Below are positions 27,001 through 42,764 of a DNA stretch of 64,000 nucleotides, in pieces. The DNA is taken from positions 194,713-258,712 of the forward strand of contig VXBA01001485.1 in NCBI GenBank assembly GCA_013399895.1. Reading direction: 5' to 3'. The DNA comes from Serilophus lunatus (taxonomy: Eukaryota; Chordata; Aves; Passeriformes; Eurylaimidae). Below the pieces are notes generated by a model. The model saw only the letters and a list, made by a program, of their open reading frames with translations, ran no database searches and was not told the DNA's origin. A program made the translations under genes and the position numbers. Every line of letters starts with the position of its first letter. Position 1 is the first letter of the stretch.

Positions 27001-29959
27001 GGCCCTGGAGACCAATTTCTCAAGGTGATGCTACTTGCAGGGAATATCCACACTTTCTAAGGAGTAACATTATGCTGGATCTCATTTTAATCTCTCAGAC
27101 ACTATATAAGTGTAAGGAACTTCAATAATTATTATTATCCTATTATTGTAATTGCTCAAAGGATTTTCTGCTAGTCACCCATTTAGCATAGTATGTGGAA
27201 GGCTGACAAAGATAATGTGATTAAGGTGTGAAGCTCTGGTGCCTGCCAGCTGAAGTGCACAAGATTCCCATCATAAGCAGTAACCGAAAGAACGATGGAC
27301 TTTCTAGGGCTTTCATCAGGAAATGCAAATACAGGAGTCCTTCAACATCTACCAGAGACCCAAAGAAGAATGAAGGGAAGCAATCCAATTCATTTTTATA
27401 AACTGGTTTTTGTGGTACAGCACCACCACTTCCACCTTTCACTCGCTCCCTCAAAATATTAAAGTATTGACTATGATAGAGTCTAAGGCAGACTACAGGG
27501 AGTAAGACAAGAGATGGAAAGAGGCACAGCTATTCTGAAGTCATATAAGGATGTAATTTATTTTCTGCTTGTAATGAAAAAATATAAATGCTTTATGCTC
27601 TTTCCCTTTCCTTCCTTTCTCTACAGTAGTTAAGCTGATGGCTATTTGTAATCAATACATTACTGGAGCAAATAAGCTTCTGTGGCTTTTGAGTGTTGAA
27701 CCCAGAAGCCACAACAGCCTGTCTCCAGCTGTGTGGTAGGAACGGGACACATGACTTAGCTTCTGGGATGCCAGGATGCTCTTCAAATGTGCAGCGCTTG
27801 GGGAAGCACCATGTCCACTGCTTCCATTAGCGGTGCTTCTTGAAGATTGTTCCTGTTTTGTCATGAAAAGCTAGCGCATGTAATAATAAATAGCAGGGAG
27901 AGAAGGATGGTTGATGGAAGAGAACAGGATTTTCTCTGTGTCTCTTTGAACAGTATTTTTTAGTCTTAAGCTCTTCCATATCTATTTACTCCTTCTGTTC
28001 TCCATTGAACATGTGGACTAGGAGTTACTTTCCCCTTCGTACTAAATTTTCAGCTTGGCACAACCACATGTTCACCCTAAAGTTTTTCAAAGTCATGTCA
28101 GCTCAGAGCTGTAATCCCCAGTTCAAAAGCACTAGCCACACCTTCCTGCTCTGTTTTCAGAAGCAGAAAGTTCCTAATGCAGAAGATGGCACCAGTTCTG
28201 TCTTGAACCCCTTCTCCCTCTCAACTGAGGGTCAATGGACGGCAAAGAAAAACTTCAGATGCAAGGTCTTAACCTTAGTTCTTACTCCAAGTAATCTGTC
28301 AGTTCTGAGTCTGCAAAGGTTTGCAAAGAACAAGGGCAGACCTATCTCCTACTTGGGGTGCAAATCATCTCACACAACACCTTGCCAAACTTTGCCAAAA
28401 TATGCTGCACACATGCATATGCACTGACTGTTGTTTGTACCTGTTCTGTTACTGAATTATCTGAAAATACCTTGTCATTTCCCAGCTGATTTTAATAATA
28501 ACTGAATAATGAAACATTAAGCAAACAATTTAATGGATGGAGTAAGAGCAAACAGCTATTAGTACGTAAATAATTAATTGCAGTGGTCTTCCATTACTAT
28601 TTCCCCCTATTTCAGTGACTAATAGTATATAGAAAGAAAGGGTTTGTTCTTTTTTCTTCTTTCTATATGCATTTGCTATTCAGAATAGTGCAACAGATCA
28701 TCAAAGACAGCTTTGGGAGCACTTCTCATATTCCTTTATTCAGTCTTTTGCTTTCTGCAAATATTCCTGTACATTAAACCTCATTCATCATCATGTTTGT
28801 GTTCAGGCTGCCATCCCTCCAACACACAAAGCAGATGAAACCAGGGATTTCTAAAGCTAAATTCATAACTCTTGGTATCCTAAGCTAACAGCCCAAACCC
28901 TCCAGGTAAGAGTAGTAATAGATTCACATCCTCTGTGGCTCATAGAAAGTGAAATATGTGTAACATATATGATCATTAAGCTGTATTTGTAGGTAGATGA
29001 GTCTGGGAATACAAACAATGGGGATTAGCATAAATTTGTTAGCAAAAACGTACTTAATGGTCTTTGAACATATCTACCAAGCTTGTATTACTGTTGCTTC
29101 ATGCTACAGTCCCTGCTGTGGTGTTAGGAGAGGTTCTCCCTCCAGAAAGGGAACAAAACCCACTATTTGTATCCACATGAAGTATTTTTCCAGTAAGGCC
29201 TTACATGTCTCGCCATGGCATAAGCGATGTTACTGAGATTGTCCCACACCACCCTTCTGTGCAGGCAAGTCAGAGTACCAACCAGCCAGAACAAACCTCA
29301 GGGGCTCTGCGTGCTCCACATCTGTGACATCTGGATGCAAATCATGCTGGTTATGGTATTTCTCTAAATTAAAGGCCAACAACAAACCCAGTAGGCATTT
29401 TTTTTCTACTTGCCTACTCTGAATGACTCCTACATTCAACACGGATAAAGACAGTGAGTGACATATCCAAAAGATGTGTTGATGATACGACGATTCACTT
29501 GTGATTTTTTTCAGTCTTCAATTCAACACTGGATTTATATGAAAAAAGAAATTATGGGTTGGATAAAGGAATTAATTGAGACTGGCTGACCAGCATCTTG
29601 ATGGTCAGACTGGGTGATCAAAACAGTCCCATTTAGCCTTAGAACACAATAATCTTTGAACATTATTATATGCTATCCATGCTCTCATTTATTTTGGTGA
29701 CCTTTACATTTTCTCCTTTCAAGCAATGATGCTTATAGCCATCAGATAGCATTTCATCCCCTAGACTGCTTTCACATATTTCCTGTATAATCTATAAGAA
29801 CTTGGATCACTTCCATATGGCCTTACTTCTGACCTTCCAGACACAAGCTTTCATGGGGCATAAGTAATTCTGCAACAGATGCAGATGTATGTCCTGTAAT
29901 ACCTCTTACACTCTTTTCCTTGGACATTTGCTTGTGCCTCCAGACAGCAACTCCAATTC

Positions 29960-30027
29960 TTATCTATATAATATTATATAAATATATACTGTATAGATAA
30001 ATATATACTATAGAATAATATATAATA
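29960..30027. repeat. AT-rich quasi-palindromic tract in intron 2
   Basis: This stretch is almost pure A/T, with repeated tatata/atatat and taga/tcta words in both orientations (tatctatataatattat…tatagata). It can form several alternative hairpins. No gene seen. Confidence 0.7.
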
Positions 30028-30902
30028 AATGCAATTACTCTGATGCTTTTATATCCAAAAGAAGCACATAACAAAGTTAGTGATTTTTAAAGAAAGAAAC
30101 TCCCTGACCAGCTCTCAACTGGGGGCCACACAAACAGCTAGATACAGAGATGCTAACTAGAGCATTAATAGGGTGTGCAAACAGCCTCAAAGCTTGTACT
30201 TTCTATTTGGAAAAGTGAGAAAAACTCTGAGTCAGCCAAGAGCCCAGGACTATTGACTTTTAAAGGAAGTTATCCTCCCAGACGCAAAGTTTCTGAAAAG
30301 TCCACTCTTAAACACTCTTCTCATTTTAAATTAATGGAAATAATCAAGGCTGGAAGCCTTTATTATCAGGCTGCTCCAGGACAGATCTACACAGAAAACC
30401 TGGAGGAAATCACTAATATAAGATCCTACATTACTCTGCCGAGACTGTGGATCTGTAAAATATTGTTCCATTTTCCACCTGCATCAGCTGAGGTGAGCAA
30501 ACATAGGGTTCAGTGTACTCACATGCATGGGCTTCTAGAAAAATATTACAGCTTTTTCTCCTGAATTTTATAGAAATATATTTGTACTTGATAAAGTCTT
30601 TCTCACACTCAGTGTTTTCCAGACCTTAACACAGCATCATCCAGAACCATATCTCACATTAACTAGTAGCATGAAACACTTCTGCTGTACATCAGGAATA
30701 TTAAAGCAGAACAGGAAATTTTGGGGACAAATAATATGCTACACATTTTGTACTTTGCTGTACAAGAATTTCCTCTCTTTCCCCGTCTCTCTACTTTGAA
30801 TATGTATTACACGAATCACTTTATCCACTGGGGAAACCGATCTGACCCTGACAATGAATAAAAAGCCATGTGGTATCAGGGAAATCTTTAACAAAAAGAA
30901 AT

Positions 30903-30975
30903 TATAGAATCATGGAAGAGTTTGGGTTGGAAGGGGGCCTTGAAGATCATCTAGTTCCAGCAACAAACCACAGCA
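30903..30975 (-). mobile_element. CR1 3' tail remnant
   Basis: The plus strand reads tatagaatcatggaagagtt…ggaagggggccttgaagatc…tctagttcc, a clear antisense CR1 3' end of about 70 bases. Confidence 0.8.
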
Positions 30976-32997
30976 CATAGTTGTGAAAGAAATTTACAAA
31001 ACAAGAATATTTTGCAAAACTCCTAATTATTTTATATAATACTTTCTAAGACTAATGTATGCATCAACTTTTGCAGCACAATGTGAAAAAGTAAATTCCA
31101 TATCCTTGAAAACTGTGGAAAACAAAGCATAGAAGTCTCAACTTTTTTCAGCAATTAACTTGCCCTACCTGTGAACTTTCCTAAACTATCTATTTGATGG
31201 CTATACACTAGGCATATCTGAACTGTATGAAAAGATGATTTGCAAATAAATATGAAGTTCAAATTTCATGGGCTGAAGAGTACTATGGAAATATACCATA
31301 ATAGCAACTTGAAGAGCATGCACACAGAAATGGGAAAAAATCTACCACTCAGAGAGTCTGAATGTGGGAAACAGAAGAACTGTTATGAGCAGTTAAATAT
31401 TTATATATTTTGTCTTTAAAATATGTTTTAATGCCTTTCCCCTCAATAACCTAGTAAATAAGCTAGTGAAAAGTGTAAGTACTTTTCGTTTTTCATGTGG
31501 TGTATTTGTATTTACAGAAAAGAACACCTTCAATAATGCTCACGTTGTTAATAAATATAATGAAAGTTACTGCACAAGCCTGCGTTTTTCAGGAGCAACT
31601 GTTGCACATAAATACAATACTGTAATAGCCTTTGGAACACAAGAAGACAGTAGCCCAAATGACATTCTTTGAAAACAGGCAATTATTTACCTGGGTCCAA
31701 CTTCTAAACATTTTGGTTTTTAAAAATAATAGGAGTTAAGCAATTTAATATTTTTAAAAATTTGAGCTATGAGATGAAACAATGAGAACGTATTTAGCTT
31801 GAAAAAAGCTGATTCCTACTATTCCTTCTTTGTAACAGATTACAATCTGCAATCACTGCCCACATAGAGCCCACATTTAAATCAAAACCAGCTCAGTCTG
31901 GGGAAAAAACTGCACAAAGGCCAGTATTTGTATTGGAATTTGTTAATGTTATCACAGCTGGCCAAAACACATCCAGCACAGCAGCTTGGTAGTAAGTATC
32001 CTGTTATTCCCCCTTGAGTCCAACATAAAGCTTATCTATAATCAGCTTTGGAGGAACAGGTGAAGAGGAAGGGCGAGCTGCGTCTCTCCAATGCATTGTC
32101 AAGACAACAGTGCTGGACTTGTGTTATTCTGGTTCCACCTTCCTACCATAACAAACCAGAAGCCTAGTAGCTGCAATTATTTGAACAAGTCAGGCAGATG
32201 CTTCATCAGGACTATGGGAAAAAAGAATAGGGAATAAACAGAGTCTTCATGAGGAAGTACCACCACTTCCTTTGTGACCCGTGTATTACCACACTGGGAA
32301 GGACAGATTTTCCGAAATCCTCAGCAGTAAGCAGTTCCCACCAGGAAGGCAGGTGCTGCTGAGGACTCCATAAAATGCTATAAAGTCTCTGAATGACAAA
32401 ATGTAAGATAGCCTTTCTATTTGAACTTGGGTGCCTGAAAGAAGACACTACTAACAGAATTTTTCAGAGTACTCAACCCATAATTGCATTACAAACAATT
32501 GTTATCAACATAACAACATTGTTAAAAGCCAGTAAGATATGTAAGAACCCAAACTAGATAAAGATAACAAAACATCTGAGAAAATTATAAAAAGGCAATA
32601 CCAAAATTTCCAAACAAGACACTGTGATCAGATACATTTGAGTAAATTTATTTTCCAAAATTCAGAAAAATTCATGATTTACACAGGAATAAACTATCTC
32701 ATTTGATTTTGTGGCCCTTCACGTAACTTTAGTATGCCCACTTCAGATGCAGAAACAGACTTGGTGCTGTATTAGTCCAAAATCTTTGCCTGAAGCTAAC
32801 TATCCAGAGAGGAGGCCAAATTTTCCTTTAAATGACACTGGTTCAACCATATACACTTCTTCACTTTTGCACTAGCACAGATTTCATACCCTTTAAATCA
32901 GCCATATATTAAGGAAAAAGAACTATGAGAAATGATTATTTGGTCCAACATGTTTAAATCCAAAGAATTTCACCTGCTCACAATCTGAATTTGAACA

Positions 32998-33019
32998 AGA
33001 TCCTACCACAGTAGGATCT
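32998..33019. other. Perfect 9-bp inverted repeat (hairpin) in intron 2
   Basis: AGATCCTAC-CACA-GTAGGATCT: nine paired bases around a four-base loop. No T run follows, so it is not terminator-like. It may be chance. Confidence 0.6.
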
Positions 33020-36000
33020 AAAACTGTTACAATATCAAAGAAGACATTGTCTTCTCTCATGAACAAGCAGGTCTCAAAACAATCAAGACCTAAAATTGAA
33101 ATGCATGAGTTATTTTGACTAGCACACAAACTTAGATTACAATGATAAAGCTGAAGTTAATCAATTTAATTTACTTGTTAAAGTGCTTTTTCCTACACAA
33201 GAAGTACCGCACTGCATTGCCTTCTGCAGGAGGAATGAAGGAACAAAATTTTTGTTACTAATCTTCTCAGATGAAGACTAAATTATTTCTGTAGGCTATA
33301 ATAAAGCTTTATAGTTTAGAGTTTTAGCCAGCCCAGTAACATGCTAGAATAAAAGTCTTGTTTTGTGTCAGGGAAATGCATTTTCTCAATTTTCAGTGTA
33401 GAAATCTGACTATAATTCAGCAAAGGCCTACCATTTATTTGCCCAACAATAACCATGGATTTGTGCTATTGATAGTTGATATTCTCTCTGTTGTATGGCT
33501 TTTTACAAGTATCACAGTTAGAGCTATGTAGCTCTTTGAAAATGGATCCTCTGGTATCTTAAAAATATACTGAATTCCTCCCATGGCAGATGACACCTAA
33601 GTACACATATATTCTTTGATTCCATCATCAAGTGCTAATAATAAAAAGTTTAAGAGAAAGTGTTCTTAATAATGAGAGTCTAGCTTGAGATTAACTCCAT
33701 GTATTAAAGTAAAACACTCACTTCAAATGGATTTTTGTAATTGATCCTATTTTAGAAGAGTACAATTTAATCCAGTTCCATTTTTCTATCCAACTGGCAC
33801 ATTATTTGCTTTTGCAGTTCAAACCTGACTGTATGGTGTGCCTTTATGGCAACTCTCAATATACTCCAAACTGCATCCTTGGGAATACTGCTCTGCTCCT
33901 GATCACAAAATACCATTCAGCTGTATGAAACCTCACTTTCTAAATAAAGAACACCATGATTTTAAATGACACTGATTATTCAGCTAAGGTTACGCTTCTA
34001 TTCCTAAATTAAGTTGTAATTATAGAGCAGAATTAATAACCAAATTTAATGAAAATCCCATTATGATGCAGCTTAGTAAATCAAAGCTGAAACTGCTGTA
34101 AGTAAAATGACAGACAGTCACAATATAAGAGCAATACTACATTTGAGTCTATTTCTTCAGCTTTCTGGAGGTCTCAGCAGAAAGTTAGCTCCAAAGTGAC
34201 ATTGTCTGTCCCCTCACTAGCCAGCATAAGCCCAGAGACAGACTCAGAGGGGGAGGTCGACAAGTGAGGCTCCTGTCTGTCCTCAGACTACATCCATCCT
34301 CAGGAAATCTCCCTCAGAAACTGCATTCCCTCTGCCGAGGCAGAATCAGGCCCTTCGACTTCAGGTCATCAACCCCACATAAATCCAGAGGACGCAAGGG
34401 TCAAAGAGACTCTTGGGAAAAGAGGAAAGTTACTCAGAGATACAACTTTTTAATTCCAGTGGGCTTTTCTTCCTCTGGTCCACATGACATGTAACAACCA
34501 AAGTTACATTTTGGAGGGTTTGTATCTACTGGGATTAAAAACTGGTAAGAATGGAACTATGCAGAAGAGGAAAGGAGTGTCTGATTCACCCTAAATCAAA
34601 ACATATATGCATCTCAGAACACACATGAAATCAACCAAACTCAAAGAGAAAGGCTTTACTTTTAGTTGGAAATGCTAATAAAAGACATGAATAGATCTCT
34701 TTTTTCCCCCATTTCAACTAATTCTTCACAAGAACTGTTATATACAAAGGATTTTTTAAATTTTAACAGAAAAATTCTCAACCACAAGACAAGAGCTGGA
34801 CATCAAATAGTTCTCTGTAAAATTCTCATAAGTATTCAAGCACACTGATTGCATTGCTGAGATACACTAATGTGCTATATAGATGATGCATGAGGGTGAA
34901 AATTATGTTGAATTCAGCTAAAGAATATGCATACAACCCTCTCCAAAAATCAATGCATTGCTCAACATCTGAAATCAAGCTGAAGGTAGGCAGGTTTCCT
35001 GCTTATAAGGTGCAAACCAATGTATGCCAATAGACAAATGTTTCCGCTCTGGTGTATTGTGTTCAGATGGGTAAGAATCTTGTACTATTCATGTTTTGCA
35101 ATAATTTCAGCTCTGTCAGTAAGAGGGATTCTCTGAATAATGTATGTAGTGCAAAGGAAATGAACAGAGTTTAAATAAAACACAGAAATGCAGAGAAGAA
35201 AGATTATTATCTCCAAACTGATACTGATCAGATCAATTTTGCTAACTTAAAACAGATTTTATCTACTAAAGCAACTGTTTCATAGGTATCCATGATTTAG
35301 AATAAAATATATTAATGTTCTGGGCCTTTTTGATGAAAAAAATGTGTAAAATAACCACTAAGTGAGCTTTTACACTGACTATACAAAATTATTCCCGTTC
35401 CAAAAGTACTCCTGAGTGAACACTCAGATATATGTTTTTTAATCTAGTATATAGAAAAAAGATATTAAAGTTTTTCTTATGTTGCTGAGAGTTACCTGCT
35501 AATGTGCCATGCATAATCCTTTGGAATAATCTGCATACTGTCTCTAAAACATGCAAGGAGCCAGGCCCTCAATCTCTACAAGTAACCTCTGAAGCAAATA
35601 GAAACAGAAATAGAGGTAACCAGCCATGTCTCGGAGCTTTATGCTTGAACTCACATGAATATTCATCTCAGGCCAGCAGCTCTAAGGCTTTTGTACTGTA
35701 TATTTGGGGACATGTGCTCTGAGTAATTTTTACACAAACAGCAAGATCCAAAGCCACCATTTCAGCAGTTCAGCAAAGAGTTATCTTTTCATATTGCCAT
35801 GAAATCACTTAATTCAGAGCTGATGGTGGGGGTTCTTTAATTAGGTTAGAAAATCTCACACATCTGCACTTTAGAAGCCTCTGTCAAGCCAGCAAATTCA
35901 ATCACATGGAAGCCAATGTCCTCCAGCTATCAGACGATTGATTTTTGCAGGATTCTGTTCATATTTAGTTTAAGGAAGATGAGATACATTCACACAATTG

Positions 36001-38427
36001 TCAGTCAGTTTGCCTACATTTTATTAGGAGAAGATACATTGTTTAAAAACTATCCTTCAGTGTGAAAATGTTTTTATAAAGAAGTAGTCAGATTTTTGGC
36101 ATGAGACAGCAAAATATGAAATAAATACAAACTTGGACTAACGCAAAAATATGAACGGGTGTAAGTGGCAAGTACAAACATAAATAAGATCTGCAGGATT
36201 ACATCTATTTAATATAGACATACAGAATTATGTGTGCATACACACATAAAAACACACAAATTTACTTTTCCTTTTCTTCTCTAGCTCTCTCCATACTGTA
36301 ATAATTCAACATTTCTAAAGCCATTAACTCTGGAACTCAAACTGGATTCAGGTAGCAAATCACTATTTCTATAAATGACAGCAAACATAACAAGACAGGC
36401 TTTCCTCAGTTAAAACAATGTAAGGCAAACATAACGTAACATGGTTGGAATGAGAGAATCATCTTCTGCAAATAGTCTAAATGAGCAAAGTTTTGGGCAA
36501 AGCCTTTTTGAATCTATGGTATTGGTCTTACACAGGAACGTGGTCCAATTTTAGACAATTTTAAATGTATGCAAATCAGAATTAATTCATTTACATTCAA
36601 ATGGAAATACTGAGAAATACTCTTAATCCAAAAAATAACAACAGCCTCAGAAATTATTTGTCAGAACTAGATGCATAGGCAGAATCTAAAATAATTAACT
36701 TCACCTAAAATTACTGACTTTAGTACACAAAAATTTTAGTCCCCTTGTCTTCTGCTAAAAAGGAAAGTTTAAAAAAGCTACTATTCCATGTCATTTAATG
36801 TCACAGAATATATTATCAGTGTCTGCAAAAGTTGACATGCATTGTAAAATTTTCTCAATGAACTACACCTGTATAGATCTGATTCCTTCTGGTTTCAAAG
36901 CATCTTTTCAAATGTTTTCACCTAATGGAATTTGATATCGATTTTCACGCTGAACACAAGTCACACATTGCTTAACATAGAATTCACACTTTACGGGACA
37001 CCAGCCTTTCTTGAATAAAATTAATGGAGCCATTTTGGCAGAAGACCCAAAAAAGCTCTGAAGCTTTTCCTCTTAAATAAGGTGGCAAGGTCATCTGAAC
37101 CTTGGAGTACCAAAGACTCGTATAAATAAATTTATCAATCATGAAATTAATTATCCATGAGAACTGCACAGTACATTGTATGTTTACATATTAAAAAGTG
37201 CCACAGAAATGGCAGTGAGAAAGTGAAGCGAAATACAGCACATATTTTAAAGGCACACTGAACACTAAGACATTCTCCAGTATATTTCTATTTTAAACTC
37301 ACTCAGCAATATTGCTTAAGGCATCTACTTCCAGAGGCAATTCACTCTTAAATGAAGAGAAGGGATTCAAAAACTTAAGAGCCATAGAGGAAAACCTATA
37401 GAGTCCTGAAATATGAACATCAAAGTAGTAATGCTACTACAGTCTTCAGCTTTGCCACACTGTGTAGCACTGTCTTACATAATAACATGAATCCCATTTA
37501 AGAAGCCAGACATACATGACAATAAATAGAAAAAAATGCTTTGCCACTCTCAGAGATTAAGCAGTATCCAGCATGTGTTTTACTGACTGATAAAGACCCC
37601 GAGGTGATTGAAATGTAGGAAGTTCAGCTAATTATACTGTGCATTTTTTACAAAAAAATCAAATAAATTAAATGTTACCTCTTTTGGTAAGAGCATTTCT
37701 TGCTGTTTTCCTCTCATTGTGCATGTGCATCTGTGTGTATGTGGGTGTGTGTTTATAAAATACATAGTAGGAAGAGAATATTTGTTCCAGTTGAGGTGGT
37801 CTGTGAAATCAAGTAGATCAGATACTAACTTGATTTGGCACCAATGTATGGATGCATAGAGACATATCCACAGGATGTATGCATTACAAAATGATAAGAG
37901 ACATTTACAACCTAGAATATAAGAGCAGAGCTGCCTCAAGTGACATCACCAGATCAACTGCAGCATCAAGCAACTCAGATATATTATCCTGCACACCACT
38001 GCTTCCCTGTCTCCTTCCCAGCCATTAGAAAAGCATTTGTGAGTATAAATATTGTATTTCCAAATACACACAAGGCACACAATGCACAAAAGGAAACAAG
38101 AGTAACTGAGGGGGTTATGGGCTGATTGAGATATTCATAATTTTTCTTTACAACAACAAAATTCATCTCCATAGAAACTGGGAAGCAAGAAACTACAGTA
38201 ATAACATGAAAGTGAATGTCACATCAGGTTAGTCAGCAGAAGGCAGAAGAGGAGATTTTGCTCCAGTTAGGAACTAACAAGGACTGCTGCCCCTTTTGCT
38301 CTTCTGCAAAGGGTATCTGTACCAAAGGCAGACTTACTGATATATTTACAATGCAAGGTAACGATGTGGTTCTCTGCCCCTTCCACTGCAATTTACCCAT
38401 AAGGTGGTCACATCAATGGAATGTTTA

Positions 38428-40176
<1,749 letters not shown>

Positions 40177-40267
40177 GCAGAAGATGGTGGTGAGTTTGGC
40201 GGCGGGGGGGAGCGTCTGCTGGAGGCGCGGCGCGGTGCGGGCGGACATGCGCCGTGCGCCCCCCCCC

Positions 40268-40489
40268 NNNNNNNNNNNNNNNNNNNNNNNNNNNNNNNNN
40301 NNNNNNNNNNNNNNNNNNNNNNNNNNNNNNNNNNNNNNNNNNNNNNNNNNNNNNNNNNNNNNNNNNNNNNNNNNNNNNNNNNNNNNNNNNNNNNNNNNNN
40401 NNNNNNNNNNNNNNNNNNNNNNNNNNNNNNNNNNNNNNNNNNNNNNNNNNNNNNNNNNNNNNNNNNNNNNNNNNNNNNNNNNNNNNNNN
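40268..40489. other. Assembly gap (222 N)
   Basis: There are 222 unknown bases. The left flank is a C8 run and the right flank is cggcgcgg-type sequence, so the missing piece is very probably GC-rich promoter DNA that was hard to sequence. The true length is not known. Any open frame drawn through it is an artefact. Confidence 0.99.
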
Positions 40490-40859
40490 AGCGGCGCGGA
40501 AGTTTGTGCGGCGTGCGCGGGGCGGGAGGGCCGGGCAAGGTCAGTGGCCCGGGGCTGACGCGGGGCGGGGGAGGCTCGGGCGCCGCAGCCCGTCAGTGCG
40601 TGTCCCGAGCTGCTGTCATTAAGTACCAATTATTATTAATGAAGGCGGCAGGGCAGACCTGCATGTGCTGAGCAGCTGCGGAGCGGGGGTCGCGGCTGGG
40701 CAGGCCGGGCCCCCCCGCGTCCCCCGGGGGGCGCTCCGCTCCGTGCGAGAGGAGCAGGACCCCCTCCGCGCTGCCGGGCTTTGCTGCAGAGGATGGAGCG
40801 GAGGGACGAGAGCAGGGAAGCGCTCAGCGCTTGTGGGCACTCATGCCAAAGGAAGGGAG

Positions 40860-42220
40860 AGCAAATGAAAGGAAAACTTCGCTGTTCCAATGCCGCCGCC
40901 TTTTCTCTCTCTCTTTTTTTTTTTAACTTAATATTTTTAAGTGGGAAAAAAATAATGGAGCTTTTTTTGTGTGTGTCTAGACCCTTTTTTTGGTGCCTTT
41001 GGATTTTTCTTTTCAAGCCTTCAAAGTTTCCCAGCGGAGCTCCCAGAAGTCTGTGGCTGATGCAGTTAATAATTAAAAGATATATATAATAAATGATAGG
41101 TAATGAAATCATCCAACAATAGCTGTATGTCAGAGAAGGGAGCTTCTAGTTTCACATGTGGCTTTGCAGAGAGACTTCTGTCGGTCACAGGGAAATGATC
41201 AGAGTTAGAATAGCATAATATTAAAATGTTAATTGGTAATATGAGAATATTGATTTTTAAGGTGAACCTTGTGGTTCTGCTCTAAAACACACACATTTGC
41301 TCTAAGATCAGAGTTTTGCCTCCTTTCACTCAGGTTTAGTGTCTTAGCTTATTACTATATCCTGTATCCCCAAGCTCTCCTGTTTTCATGGTGAAAGGTA
41401 ACATCTTTAATTGCTGCAGAGAGTGACTGATTTGTGAAGAGTGATTGTAAGGTCCTTAGCAGCATCTACCACATACTCGGAAGAGTAAGCAAAGAACATG
41501 GAAAGCAGAGATAGGTAGATAGACAGACAGAGTTATCAGCATAGACATGTGCAACTGTGTGTGTGACTGTGTGTGCATGTGTTTGGTAGAGTGTGGAGTT
41601 CCTGTAAATAAATTGCTTTCGGAGAGATTTCTTTGCAGAGAAACAGACTTCACGTGCATTGTAGAATGCTCATTCCTTTATGTTTCAGCAAATCATCTAC
41701 TTCTGTTTATTTTCCCTCCGAGTGTTCTAGTCCTTCCTCTGCATCTGCAGGCTTGTGTTCACATTATTTACCCATGGCTTTTTGTGACCTCTGCTTTTGC
41801 TTGATTTTCGTTTTTTATTGCTTGCTTTTCCTGCTTTATCTCCCTAAATTCTCCCCAAAATTTGGTTCTTTTTTCTTCCATCCCTCAGCATTTAACTTTT
41901 TGACTTTTTAAATCCAAGTAATAAGTAATGAAAACTGGATGATATTTCCATGGTTGGCTCGTTCTTCACTACTAGGAGCAAGTGAACTTAGAAAAAGGTA
42001 AAACATTTAGCTAATTTGATGGCACATACTTGTGTGAATTTGTGCCAAATTTGTATTAAATATTAGGATTTTAGACATATTTCTATTATAGTGGAACATC
42101 AAGTTACTGCTTACCAACCAAGTTGAGGAATATGCTTTGGTCTTTTTGAAATGCAATGGGTAGTATGTTCATTTAAATTTAATTTGATAGTCCACAAGGA
42201 ACACACAGTGGTCTAATAAG
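40860..42220. other. Immediate upstream region of GRIA4, no gene seen
   Basis: GC content falls back to the AT-rich background. There are poly-T stretches near 40914-40925 and a GT/GACA-rich patch near 41518-41585. No coding similarity or clear repeat family is recognised. Confidence 0.5.
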
Positions 42221-42224
42221 ATCT

Positions 42225-42480
42225 GACCAAGAGTCTCACCTGGCAGTTCCTACACCAAATTTGTAATTTCTGTTGGAGTTGGAACATATATTTTAGTGAA
42301 ATATCCAATCTTGATTTAAAGACTAAAAGAGACAGGAAATCCATCACTTCCCTGGGTAAGTTGTTCTAGTTGGTCTCTACTCTCATTTGTTAAAACCTGC
42401 ATTTGTCTAGCTTTGGTTTCTAATGTTGACTGTCAGAGATGAAACCAGTATTCCAGGTTTCCAGGGCTATTCCTGGAAAT
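42225..42480 (-). mobile_element. Ancient CR1 relic (amniote-wide type)
   Basis: The plus strand has aatatccaatcttgatttaaagac, ggaaatccatcacttccctgg, taagttgttctagttggtc and catttgtctagctttggttt. These match, with many substitutions, the 3' part of old CR1 elements seen in turtles, crocodilians and birds. Antisense orientation relative to plus. Confidence 0.7.
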
Positions 42481-42764
42481 AATCCTGTTCTCTACTTGAC
42501 ACTCCCTTGCCCAGACAGCTCAGGATCATTTTTGCAGCTGTGGAAAACTGCAGAAAGAAAGAGGATGAGGCTATACTACAGCAATTTTTTTTTAAAACAC
42601 ACTAGGACGAAAAAAAAGAATTGCAGTGTCCAAGGGGAAGAATCCCATTTTATTAAGTTTTAAGAAGTGAATGGCAGATGATCAAGTATTTGATCACAAT
42701 ATTTATCTTGCAGAAAAACTGGAACAGGAAAGGTAACAGGGGTGTAATCAAGATGAAGGCTGCT

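Noticed and set aside
28005..28427. A 140-codon plus-strand frame in intron 2.
   Set aside because: No similarity that I recognise, mixed composition and no surrounding gene structure. Probably chance, though RNA evidence could overturn this.
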